From Pseudooceanicola atlanticus (lineage in GTDB: Bacteria > Pseudomonadota > Alphaproteobacteria > Rhodobacterales > Rhodobacteraceae), in assembly GCF_000768315.1 (NCBI RefSeq), contig NZ_AQQX01000004.1, positions 372,001 to 436,000 of the forward strand: a DNA stretch of 64,000 nt. Direction: 5' to 3'. Below are positions 53,917 through 62,191 of the stretch, in pieces; within the stretch, counting starts at the first letter, position 1, and the number at the start of each line of letters is the position of its first letter. The position numbers and the translations under genes were made by a program. The notes beneath the pieces were generated by a model. It was not told where the DNA came from and did not search any database. It saw only the letters and a list, made by a program, of their open reading frames with translations.

Positions 53917-53943
53917 GGACCCCGCCCCTCGTGGCGGGGTCTT
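53917..53943 (+). terminator. rho-independent terminator after the DUF427 gene
   Basis: GACCCCGCC, CCTCGT loop, GGCGGGGTC then TTGCGTTT, 21 bp after the stop. Confidence 0.8.
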
Positions 53944-53977
53944 GCGTTTCATGGGGGCCTCTCGTGCCACCCACCTG

Positions 53978-54047
53978 CTTCATCTTGCCGAAAATACTCC
54001 GGGGTGGCCGTCAAAGCGCAGCTTTGATGGCAGGGGCAGCGCCCCTG
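53978..54047 (+). repeat. composite intergenic repeat, copy B (26-mer plus two hairpins)
   Basis: CTTCATCTTGCCGAAAATAC then TCCGGG (53978-54003), one mismatch to copy A. It is followed by TCAAAGC-GCA-GCTTTGA (54011-54027) and CAGGGGC-AGC-GCCCCTG (54031-54047). The AGC loop and GC arms match the hairpin type of copy A. It lies 35 bp after the DUF427 terminator and just before the end of the convergent ClC gene. Confidence 0.8.
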
Positions 54048-54093
54048 TCCGTCCCCTCCTCCCACGTCGGCCCCTACCAGCGGGGCGCAACCA

Positions 54094-55782
54094 TCAGCTG
54101 TGTTCTTCCGCCGCCGTGGCCGCCAGCGCCCGGTTATAGGCCCTGAGCGCATCGACATGGTAAAGCGCGCCCAGCAGTTCCGGCGGCTGGTCCGCACCCT
54201 GCAATTGCACCACCGGCAGGAACACCGCGCCGGTCCGGTCGAAGGCCGGCAGGGCGCTTTCCAGCGTCGCCTGCGCGTCGAGGTAATCGCCGGCGTCGAT
54301 CATTTCCCAGCAGGTTTCCTCGGGGGCGGCCCGCTCCGCATCGCGGCGGCGCATGGCGCTGGCCACGCGCACAAGGCCCAGCAGGTAGGCCTGCGGCCCG
54401 GCGGCCAGGTGCACCCCGCGCCGTTCGATCTGCGTCAGGAAGAAGCTGCGATCCACCAGCCGGGTCCCGATGGCAGTCGAGATCGACACGGTCACCATCA
54501 CCGCCAGCGCCGTGGCCCAGTCGCCCGTCAGTTCGAACACGATCAGCGTGGTCGAGATCGGCGCGCCCAGCACCGCCGCCGCGACGCCGCCCATCCCCGC
54601 CAGCGCATAGAGCGACGACGACCCCGACACGTCCGGAAAGATCGAGGTCGCGATCAGCCCGAAGGCCAGCCCCGTCAGCGCCCCGACCATGAGAGAGGGG
54701 GAGAAAACCCCGCCCCCCATCCGTCCGCCGATGGTAATCGACACAGCCACGGTCTTGATCACGGCAAAGACGATTGCGTCCCACAACCCGATCCGTCCGG
54801 TCAGGGCCAGCGATGTCGTCTCGTAGCCGACGCCGATGATATGCGGGAACCAGATCGCGATCATGCCCAGCAGGGCCCCGGCAATGGCGGGCCGGATGAA
54901 ACGCGGCAGGCCGATGCGGCCCTGGATATGGGTCGCCACGTCCTCGGCCGCGAAGATCGACCGCATCAGCATCCCCGCCACCACGCCGCAGACCGCGCCC
55001 AGCAGCAGGAAGGCCGGCAATTCCTCGTAGAACTGGAACATGGAGGCATCGGGCAGCGTGAATTCCGTCACCCCGCCGAATTCCAGCCGGTTGATCACCG
55101 TCCCCGCGACCGATGCGATGACGATGGGCGCGAAGGCGTGGATGGCGAAGTGGCGCAACACGACCTCGAGCGCGAAGAGAGCCCCGGCAATCGGCGCGTT
55201 GAACGAGGCCGACACCGCCGCCGCCACCGCGCAGCCCAGCAGGTCGCGCCCGGTCACGCCATCCGCCTTGAGCCAGTGCAGCACGCGGGACGAGATCACC
55301 GCGGCCAGGTGGACCACCGGCCCCTCCCGCCCCGAGGACCCGCCGGTGGACAGCGTGATCAGCGATGCGGCAGCCGAGGCCAGGCCGGCCCGCCCCTCGA
55401 CCCGGCCATCATTGAGCGCGGCGCCCTGGATCACGTCGGCCACCGAACGCACCCGCCCATCAGGCGTGAAGACATGCAAAATCGCCCCCACCACCAGCCC
55501 GCCCAGGATCGGGATCGTCAGCACCCAGTACCAAGGCAGCGTGCCCGCCCAGCTGTGCAGGTGGGTGATGTCGTCGGTGCGGTAGAGAAAGGCCTGAAGC
55601 CATTCGATGCCCTTGCGGAAGAACAGCGCCGCCGCCCCGCTGGCGATCCCGACAGCCAGGGCGATGAACCAGAACTGGATCTGGTTGGGCCCCCTTGTCA
55701 GGACGACATGCCAGCCCCCCCGCAGATGGGCCCAGGCGCGGTCAGCGGCCTCGGACAACGAGGATCGGCTGTTCTGCGACAT
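54094..55782 (-). CDS. ClC family chloride/proton antiporter with C-terminal cytoplasmic domain
   Basis: 562 aa. About 10-12 membrane helices with the ClC selectivity motifs STGGSSGREGPVVH (includes the gating Glu, so an exchanger rather than a channel), ASFNAPIAGALFALEVVL, and GGRMGGGVFSPSLMVGA. The C-terminal ~130 residues (after RSFFLTQIERRG) are a soluble part resembling a degenerate CBS pair (MIDAGDYLDAQATLESALPAFD ... VDALRAYNRAL). Role: chloride or other anion exchange, acid or osmotic balance. Convergent with the DUF427 gene. The Ser of the GSGIP motif is replaced in loop G(G)SSG context, so anion preference may differ. Confidence 0.9.
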   Translation of the reverse strand: MSQNSRSSLSEAADRAWAHLRGGWHVVLTRGPNQIQFWFIALAVGIASGAAALFFRKGIEWLQAFLYRTDDITHLHSWAGTLPWYWVLTIPILGGLVVGAILHVFTPDGRVRSVADVIQGAALNDGRVEGRAGLASAAASLITLSTGGSSGREGPVVHLAAVISSRVLHWLKADGVTGRDLLGCAVAAAVSASFNAPIAGALFALEVVLRHFAIHAFAPIVIASVAGTVINRLEFGGVTEFTLPDASMFQFYEELPAFLLLGAVCGVVAGMLMRSIFAAEDVATHIQGRIGLPRFIRPAIAGALLGMIAIWFPHIIGVGYETTSLALTGRIGLWDAIVFAVIKTVAVSITIGGRMGGGVFSPSLMVGALTGLAFGLIATSIFPDVSGSSSLYALAGMGGVAAAVLGAPISTTLIVFELTGDWATALAVMVTVSISTAIGTRLVDRSFFLTQIERRGVHLAAGPQAYLLGLVRVASAMRRRDAERAAPEETCWEMIDAGDYLDAQATLESALPAFDRTGAVFLPVVQLQGADQPPELLGALYHVDALRAYNRALAATAAEEHS

Positions 55783-55898
55783 GACGCGGGGCGGGTCCCT
55801 TTCTTGTGCATTCGGGCAGGCCTGGCAGCACTCCGATGCCCTTTCCAGTTCCCTGCACCTGTCTTAGAAGGGGCAAGCCCTACGAGGAGAGATGGAAC

Positions 55899-57278
55899 AT
55901 GGCATTTGAGACGGCTTGGGCCGAGCTTTCGGAAGTCTTAGGCGATCGCGTGACGCGCTCCAAGCCCGAAAGGGACGCGCATGGCGCCTCAGAGACCTAT
56001 TTCCCTGTCGCTGCCCCCGACGCGGTCGCCTATCCCGAAACCACCGAAGAGGTCGCGGCGCTGGTGCGCATCTGCGCGGCCCATGGCGTGCCGGTGATCG
56101 GCTACGGCGCGGGCACCTCGCTCGAAGGGCAGTCGCAGGCGTTTTCCGGCGGCGTCACCGTCGATTTCGCCCGCATGAACAAGGTGCTGGAGGTCAGCCA
56201 GGGCGACATGCATGCCCGCGTGCAGCCCGGCCTGACCCGCGAGGTCCTGAACGAGGAACTGCGCGCCACGGGCCTGTTCTTCCCGGTCGATCCGGGCGCC
56301 AATGCCACGATCGGCGGCATGGCCTCGACCCGTGCCAGCGGCACGACGGCGGTGCGCTATGGCACGATGCGCGACAATGTCATGGCGCTGGAGGTCGTGA
56401 TGGCCGATGGCCGGATCATCCGCACCGGGTCGCTGGCGCGCAAATCTTCGGCCGGATACGACCTGACGGGGCTATTCGTCGGCTCCGAAGGGACGCTGGG
56501 CCTGATCACCGAACTGACGCTGAAACTGCATGGCCAGCCGGAGGCGATCACCTCGGCCGTCTGTGCCTTCGACACGATCGGGGACGCGGTGCGCGCGGTG
56601 ACCGACACGATCCAGATGGGCATCCCCATGGCGCGGATCGAGTTCGTCGATGCGGCCACGGTACAGGTTTTCAACGAGTATGCCGGCGCCGGCATGGTCG
56701 AGGCTCCGCATCTGCTGGTCGAATTCCACGGCTCGGAAAGCGCCGTGGCCGAGGATGCCGGGACCTTTGGCGAGATCGTAGGCGATCACGGCGGGCACGG
56801 GTTCAAATGGGCGGCCGATGCGGAGGAACGCAAGGCGCTGTGGACGCTGCGGCACAATGCCTATTGGGCCATCGTCAATGCTCGCGCGGATACCCGCGCC
56901 GTAGTGACGGATATCTGCGTGCCGATCTCGCGCCTGGCCGAAGCCGTCGAGGCGACCCAGGCCGACCTGGAAGAGCACAACATTCGCGGCCCGATCCTGG
57001 GCCATGTGGGCGACGGCAATTTCCATTCGATCCTGCTGTTCGACCCCGCCGATCCGGCAGAGCTGGAGCGCGTCAAGGCAGCGTCGGACCGGATGGTGCA
57101 GCGCGCGCTCGAAATGGGCGGTACGGCCACGGGCGAGCATGGAATCGGTGTCGGCAAGAAGGCCTTCATGGAACGCGAGCACGGTGAGGGCTGGCAGGTG
57201 ATGGGCCAGTTGAAGGCCGCGCTGGACCCCGACAACGTCTTCAATCCCGGAAAATTGGTTCCAGATACATCTACTTGA
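55899..57278 (+). CDS. FAD-linked oxidase, D-lactate dehydrogenase (cytochrome) / GlcD type
   Basis: 459 aa. The PCMH FAD domain has VPVIGYGAGTSLEGQSQAFS, PGANATIGGMASTRASGTTA and GLFVGSEGTLGLITELTLKL. The C-terminal FAD-oxidase domain has HVGDGNFHSILLFD (catalytic His region) and GEHGIGVGKKAFME. It oxidises D-2-hydroxy acids (D-lactate or glycolate-like) passing electrons to the respiratory chain; no iron-sulphur partner subunit (GlcE/F) is adjacent, favouring the single-subunit DLD type. The frame opens at 55806, but ATG 55899 with GAGGAGAG is the start. Confidence 0.9.
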   Translation: MAFETAWAELSEVLGDRVTRSKPERDAHGASETYFPVAAPDAVAYPETTEEVAALVRICAAHGVPVIGYGAGTSLEGQSQAFSGGVTVDFARMNKVLEVSQGDMHARVQPGLTREVLNEELRATGLFFPVDPGANATIGGMASTRASGTTAVRYGTMRDNVMALEVVMADGRIIRTGSLARKSSAGYDLTGLFVGSEGTLGLITELTLKLHGQPEAITSAVCAFDTIGDAVRAVTDTIQMGIPMARIEFVDAATVQVFNEYAGAGMVEAPHLLVEFHGSESAVAEDAGTFGEIVGDHGGHGFKWAADAEERKALWTLRHNAYWAIVNARADTRAVVTDICVPISRLAEAVEATQADLEEHNIRGPILGHVGDGNFHSILLFDPADPAELERVKAASDRMVQRALEMGGTATGEHGIGVGKKAFMEREHGEGWQVMGQLKAALDPDNVFNPGKLVPDTST

Positions 57279-57398
57279 TGCGCAACGGCGTCAGCCTGGA
57301 TGGCAAAAATGTTTCCAAAGAGTTAGGCGGGGCGTAAGCTGACCCAAGGTTCTGCCAGGTCACAAGCCCAGCCAAGTCCTTTGAAGTCTTTTGCCGCC

Positions 57399-59249
57399 AT
57401 GCCGCTTACATCGCTCATTTCCAATGCCTCTGACAGGTCCGACAGCGTCACTGCGCGGGATATGGAATTGCGGGCCGAGCTTCTGGGCAAGCTCTACGGC
57501 GCGGCGCTGGAGCCCGAGCGTCTGGACGATGTGCTGGAGGATTGGGACGCGCTGGTCGTTCCGCAATGGCACCTGCCCTCGCGGTCGCGCCGGGCCATGC
57601 TGGAGGGCAGCGGGTTGCTGCCGCATATGCAGCAGCTGAACCGGATGCTGAACCACGTCCGCCGCGCGGCACCGCTGAGCGCCGAAGAGGCCGAGTTGAA
57701 GCAGTTCCGCCGCTCGGCCGCCTTCACGATCAATGGCGCGCTCAAGATCTCTGCGGCGAACGAGGCCGCGGTCGAGATGCTGGGCGTGGGCGCGCGGCAG
57801 GGTCTGCACGATCTGACCCTGCGCGCCGATGACCGTGCCGTGCTGGCCCGCGTGGCCGACGGCATGCTGAACAAGCGACCCGGCGCGACGGAACAATCGC
57901 GGCTGGTGCGCGCCCGGCGGGTGCCTGACGATCACCTGATCCTGTTGCAGATGCGCCTGGTCACCCCCGAGAAACAGCCGAAATTCGTCCTGGTCGTCAC
58001 GACCGAGATGTACTGGCCGGAAGGGTCCGAAGCGACCCTGCGCGACGCCTTCGGCCTGACCCAGGCCGAAACCGAGGTGCTGATGGCCCTGACCCAGAGC
58101 CGCACGCTGAGCGACATCGCCGCAGCGCGGGGCCGGTCGGTCGACACGATCCGCACCCAGATCAAGGCGATCCAGACCAAGACGGAGGCGCGGGGCCAGA
58201 ACGAACTGGTCAAGCTGGCGATGACGACGATGGATTTCGCCCCCAGCGATCCCGACCGGATCGGCCCGGCAAGCGATGCGCCGGCGGCAGCGCCCCGTGT
58301 TTCGCGTGGTGGGCAGGAATTGCTGCCCCTGCCCTATCGCAGCCTGACGCGCCCCGACGGGCGGCGGGTGGACTACCTGGAATTCGGCGCGACCGATGGC
58401 CGGCCCGTGATGTATCTCAGCTCGAACCTCGGGCTGTGCCGCTGGCCCGCGGATGCCGAACGGATGGCGATGCAGATGGGTCTGCGGGTCATCGCGCCGA
58501 TCCGTCCCGGATTCGGCGGCTCCACCCCGCTGCGGCGCGGGCAGGATCGCGTGGGCGCGGTGGCGGCTGACATGATCGCCCTGCTGGACCATCTGCGTAT
58601 CGCCTCGGTGCCCCTGCTGGTGCTGGATGAGGACATGATCTTTGCCGCGCGGTTGCATCATATCGCACCCCGTCGGGTGACCGCCGTGCTGGGCTGTAGC
58701 GCGCTGCTGCCGCTGACCCGGCCCGAACAATACGAACGGATGGGCCGCTGGCACCGCTTCATCCTGGGCACGGCACGTTATACGCCGCAGGTGCTGCCCT
58801 TCATGATCACCACCGGCTTTGCCATGGCCCGCCGCATGGGCAAGGCGGAATTCGTGCAACTGGTCTATGCGGGCAGCAAGGCGGATTGCGACGCCACCAT
58901 CACCCCCCGCATCCAGGAAGCGCTGGACAGCGGATCGGATATCGTCCTGCGCGAGGGGTTCGACGCGGCCAAGGCCTATGCGGCCGAGGTCACGGCCATG
59001 CATCGCAACGACTGGAACGACGAACTGGCGGAAATGTCCGCCAACGTGCCCATGATCAACCTGATCGGCACCGAAGATCAGGCGATTCCCCCCGCCACTC
59101 TGGCCGAGTTCCGGGAGGCCCATCCGGGCATCAAATTCGAATCCGTGGCAGATGCGGGATCTTTCCTGTTTTTCCAGAAATGGCCGCTGGCCCTGGAGCA
59201 TCTGGAGGCGCTAATGCGCGTCGAAAATGCTCCGACCGCCAGCGAATAA
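57399..59249 (+). CDS. LuxR-type HTH regulator with C-terminal catalytically altered alpha/beta-hydrolase domain
   Basis: 616 aa. Residues 1-200: PAS-like sensor (LLGKLYGAALEPERLDDVLE, FTINGALKISAANEAAVEML). Residues ~215-277: LuxR/GerE HTH (LTQAETEVLMALTQSRTLSD, RSVDTIRTQIKAIQTKT). Residues ~325-610: alpha/beta-hydrolase fold (GRPVMYLSSNLG, VIAPIRPGFGGST). The nucleophile elbow reads VLDEDMI (D412 where Ser is expected, no flanking Gly). The acid strand INLIGTEDQAIPP is retained, but the His position reads ADAGSFLF (S588). So the fold is kept and the triad lost: a likely ligand sensor. The start at 57399 is chosen over TTG 57381; the RBS is weak. Confidence 0.8.
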   Translation: MPLTSLISNASDRSDSVTARDMELRAELLGKLYGAALEPERLDDVLEDWDALVVPQWHLPSRSRRAMLEGSGLLPHMQQLNRMLNHVRRAAPLSAEEAELKQFRRSAAFTINGALKISAANEAAVEMLGVGARQGLHDLTLRADDRAVLARVADGMLNKRPGATEQSRLVRARRVPDDHLILLQMRLVTPEKQPKFVLVVTTEMYWPEGSEATLRDAFGLTQAETEVLMALTQSRTLSDIAAARGRSVDTIRTQIKAIQTKTEARGQNELVKLAMTTMDFAPSDPDRIGPASDAPAAAPRVSRGGQELLPLPYRSLTRPDGRRVDYLEFGATDGRPVMYLSSNLGLCRWPADAERMAMQMGLRVIAPIRPGFGGSTPLRRGQDRVGAVAADMIALLDHLRIASVPLLVLDEDMIFAARLHHIAPRRVTAVLGCSALLPLTRPEQYERMGRWHRFILGTARYTPQVLPFMITTGFAMARRMGKAEFVQLVYAGSKADCDATITPRIQEALDSGSDIVLREGFDAAKAYAAEVTAMHRNDWNDELAEMSANVPMINLIGTEDQAIPPATLAEFREAHPGIKFESVADAGSFLFFQKWPLALEHLEALMRVENAPTASE

Positions 59250-59349
59250 CCGCCAGAACCACCCCATACCCGCCGCTTATCACCCGATTGGGGTATGACG
59301 AATTACTGAGATTTCATTAATTTCGAATCCGTAAGCGGTACCTTGTTTG

Positions 59350-59386
59350 GCCTCGATCCGGTCCTCCGGGTCGGGGCTATTTTTTG
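59350..59386 (+). terminator. terminator 101 bp after the LuxR-hydrolase stop
   Basis: A 12-bp stem GCCTCGATCCGG / CCGGGTCGGGGC with TCCT loop (two G-U pairs), then TATTTTTTG. The 223-bp gap 59250-59472 also has a CATACCC / GGGTATG hairpin (59265-59297) right after the stop. The distance leaves room for a long 3' UTR or a short independent RNA ending here. Confidence 0.8.
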
Positions 59387-59472
59387 TTTGCCACGGGCAG
59401 ACGACAGGTGCGTGACGGGGACGGCCGCTGGTAAGACCGCTGCCCGCTCAACCACCGAAATCAGTGAGAAAC

Positions 59473-61119
59473 TCAGCCCAGCAGCGACAGGGCCGCCGCG
59501 CGCGCCTCTGCGGTGATGCGGTCGCCGGACAGCATCCGCGCGATTTCATCGACCCGTTCGTCGCTGTCGAGCGACGTGACGGTCGACAGAGTCGCTTCCC
59601 CCTCGACCCGCTTGGCAACGCGCCAGTGATGCGCCCCGAGTGCCGCGACCTGCGGGCTATGCGTCACCACCAAGACCTGTCCGGTGCTGGCCAACGCGGC
59701 CAGACGCCGCCCGACCGCGTCGGCGGTGGCCCCGCCCACGCCGCGGTCGATCTCGTCGAAGATCATGGTGACGCCGGGCGTGTCGCCGGTCAGGCAGACC
59801 TTCAGCGCCAGCAGGAAGCGCGACAATTCCCCGCCCGAGGCGATGCGGTTCAGCGCGCCTGCCGGTGCGCCGGGATTGGTGGCGACGGTAAAGGTTGCCT
59901 CGTCCGAGCCATCCGGCCCGGGATCGCCGGCGGTCAGGGCGGTACGAAACTCCGCCCGCTCCATCTTGAGCGGGGCGAGTTCCGCCATCACGGCCGCATC
60001 GAGCCGCGCCGCGGCCTCGGCCCGCGCCTCCGACAGGGTTTCGGCGGCTTCGGCATAGGCGGTGGCGGCCTGTTTCGCGGATTTCTCAAGCGACGCGATA
60101 TCGTCCGCGCCCTGATCCAGCCGGTTCAGGCGGTCGCGCAGCAGGTCCGCGAAATCGGCCAAATCGTCGGGGGCCACGGAATGCTTGCGGGCGAGGCCAC
60201 GGATCGCGAAGAGCCGCTCCTCCGTCGCCTCAAGCTCCAGCGGGTCGAAATCCAGCGCTTCGAGGCAGCGCTGCACCCCGTCGGCGGCTTCGCCCAGTTC
60301 GGCCATGGCACGGCCCAGGGCGGCGACCGGATCGTCCAGCTGATCGCCGGTATGTTCGGCAGCACCGTCCAGCCAGCGAAGCGCGTCGGACATCGCCCCC
60401 TCTGCCCCGTCGGAGCCGAGTGCTGCATGGGCGCGAGCCACGTCCTCGCGCACCTTTTCGGCGGATTGCATCATGCGGCGGCGGGCGTCGAGGTCGGCTT
60501 CCTCCCCCGGTTCGGGAGCCAGCTTGTCCAGCTCTCCGACGGCGTGGCGCAGGAATTCCTCTTCGGCCTGGACCTCTTCCAGCGCGGCGCGGGCGGCCTC
60601 GAGCGCCTTGGTCGCCTCCTGCCGCTTGCGCCAGGCCAGGCGCACGGCATCGGTCAGGTCAGGGCGGTTCATGTAGGCATCCAGCAACGCGCGATGGCCC
60701 CGTGGGTTCAGCAGCCCGCGATCGTCATGCTGGCCGTGCAGTTCCACCAACGTGTCCGACAACCGCCGCAGCACCTCGCCCGAGGACCGGCGATCGTTGA
60801 CCCAGGCGGTCTTGCGCCCGTCGAGCCCGTTGACCCGGCGCAGGATCAGTTCGGGCCCGTTGGGGATCCCGGCCTCTTCCAGAACGGCATGTGCGGGGTG
60901 ATCGTCGGGCAGGTCGAACCAGGCGGTGACCTCGCCCTGCTCCGCGCCCTGACGGACCAGGTCGGCGCGGCCACGCCAGCCCAGCACGAAGCCCAGCGAA
61001 TCCAGCAGGATCGACTTGCCCGCCCCGGTTTCGCCTGTCAGCACGTTCAGACCTGGCTGGAACTCAAGCTCCAGCCGGTCGATGATGAGCATGTCCCGGA
61101 TATCCAGCCCGCGCAGCAT
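59473..61119 (-). CDS. recN: DNA repair protein RecN (SMC-like ATPase)
   Basis: 548 aa. Walker A TGETGAGKSILLDSLGFVLG, a long coiled-coil middle (rich in Glu/Ala/Leu, residues ~165-370), ABC-type signature ASGGELSRFLLALKV and Walker B TMIFDEIDRGVGG. It holds DNA ends in double-strand-break repair. Start ATG 61119 (MLRGLDIRDMLIIDRLELEF is canonical). Read leftward, 35 bp after bamD, so in the same transcript as bamD. No clear SOS box was identified upstream. Confidence 0.95.
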   Translation of the reverse strand: MLRGLDIRDMLIIDRLELEFQPGLNVLTGETGAGKSILLDSLGFVLGWRGRADLVRQGAEQGEVTAWFDLPDDHPAHAVLEEAGIPNGPELILRRVNGLDGRKTAWVNDRRSSGEVLRRLSDTLVELHGQHDDRGLLNPRGHRALLDAYMNRPDLTDAVRLAWRKRQEATKALEAARAALEEVQAEEEFLRHAVGELDKLAPEPGEEADLDARRRMMQSAEKVREDVARAHAALGSDGAEGAMSDALRWLDGAAEHTGDQLDDPVAALGRAMAELGEAADGVQRCLEALDFDPLELEATEERLFAIRGLARKHSVAPDDLADFADLLRDRLNRLDQGADDIASLEKSAKQAATAYAEAAETLSEARAEAAARLDAAVMAELAPLKMERAEFRTALTAGDPGPDGSDEATFTVATNPGAPAGALNRIASGGELSRFLLALKVCLTGDTPGVTMIFDEIDRGVGGATADAVGRRLAALASTGQVLVVTHSPQVAALGAHHWRVAKRVEGEATLSTVTSLDSDERVDEIARMLSGDRITAEARAAALSLLG

Positions 61120-61154
61120 CCAACTATCCTGTCATGTCCCCCGAAGGGTCGGGG

Positions 61155-62012
61155 TCACAGCCACTTGCCGTTGATCATCTGACGGTAGATCTTGGACAGC
61201 CAGTTATCCCCGAACATCTTCATCTCAAGCCCCTGGCCGGTCAGCAGGTTATAGCTGTCCTCGTACCATTCGGTGGACTGGAAGTTGTAGCCAAGGATCG
61301 CGCCGGCGGTCTGCGCCTCGTCCGTCAGGCCGAGGCTGACATAGGATTCCACCAGACGGTGCAGCGCCTCTGCGGTATGGGTCGTGGTCTGGAAATCCTC
61401 GACCACGACGCGGAACCGGTTGATCGCCGCCGTGTAATGCTTGCGCTTCAGGTAGTAGCGCCCGATCTCCATTTCCTTCGACGCCAGGTGGTCGAAGGCG
61501 AGGTCGAATTTCAGGATCGAGGACCGCGCGTAATCGCTTTCGGGATAGCGTTCGATCACCGTGCGCAGCGATTGCAGCGCCTGGAAGGTCAGGCCCTGGT
61601 CGCGGCCGACCTCGTCGATCTGGTCATAATACGAGAGCGCCAGCAGGTATTGCGCATAGGCGGCATCGTCATCTGTCGGGTAGAAGTCGATGTAACGCTG
61701 CGCGGCCGAGCGGCTGTTCTCGTAATCCTTGTCGTTGTGATAGGCGAAGGCCTGCATGATCAGCGCGCGCTTGGCCCATTCGGAATAGGGGTAGAGGCGT
61801 TCGACCTCGCCGAAATATTCGGCGGCGCGCTCGTATTTGCGGCGATTCATCTCGAATTCAGCGCGGCCGTAGATCTGTTCCGCGGTGAAGGACTCGATCG
61901 GTTCGCCGCCCATGCCCAGACCGTCGGTTGATTGTCCGCCGCAGGCTGCCAGCGCCAGACACAATACAACCGGCATCGCCAGCCGTCTGGCCCGACCTGC
62001 GCCGCCTGACAT
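61155..62012 (-). CDS. bamD: outer-membrane protein assembly factor BamD
   Basis: 285 aa lipoprotein: signal AMPVVLCLALAACGG with lipobox LALAAC, then TPR repeats (AEQIYGRAEFEMNRRKYERA, AAEYFGEVERLYPYSEWAKR, DYENSRSAAQRYIDFYPTDD, EIGRYYLKRKHYTAAINRFR) typical of BamD/ComL. It is the essential TPR partner of BamA for outer-membrane protein insertion. The frame allows a GTG start at 62063; ATG 62012 gives a shorter n-region, and ATG 61976 is also conceivable. It lies between lpxC and recN, as in many alphaproteobacteria. Confidence 0.94.
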   Translation of the reverse strand: MSGGAGRARRLAMPVVLCLALAACGGQSTDGLGMGGEPIESFTAEQIYGRAEFEMNRRKYERAAEYFGEVERLYPYSEWAKRALIMQAFAYHNDKDYENSRSAAQRYIDFYPTDDDAAYAQYLLALSYYDQIDEVGRDQGLTFQALQSLRTVIERYPESDYARSSILKFDLAFDHLASKEMEIGRYYLKRKHYTAAINRFRVVVEDFQTTTHTAEALHRLVESYVSLGLTDEAQTAGAILGYNFQSTEWYEDSYNLLTGQGLEMKMFGDNWLSKIYRQMINGKWL

Positions 62013-62191
62013 TGTTGACTTCACCACTTGCCGTGCCCCGTTCGTCTTATTGGACTTTCCCACTGCGACCAGCCGGTCATAAACCCTGTCGGCCCCGGAG
62101 GTCCACTAGGGTCTATCACAGAAATTCCGGGGGGCAAATTGAGTTTCACCCCGATTTCGGCGGTGCTTCGCAAAGGCTTGGACCGGGCCGA

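Noticed and set aside
59310-59386. TTTCGAATCC resembling a tRNA T-loop followed by a stem
   Set aside because: No acceptor, D or anticodon stems can be drawn around it; the stem is a rho-independent terminator.
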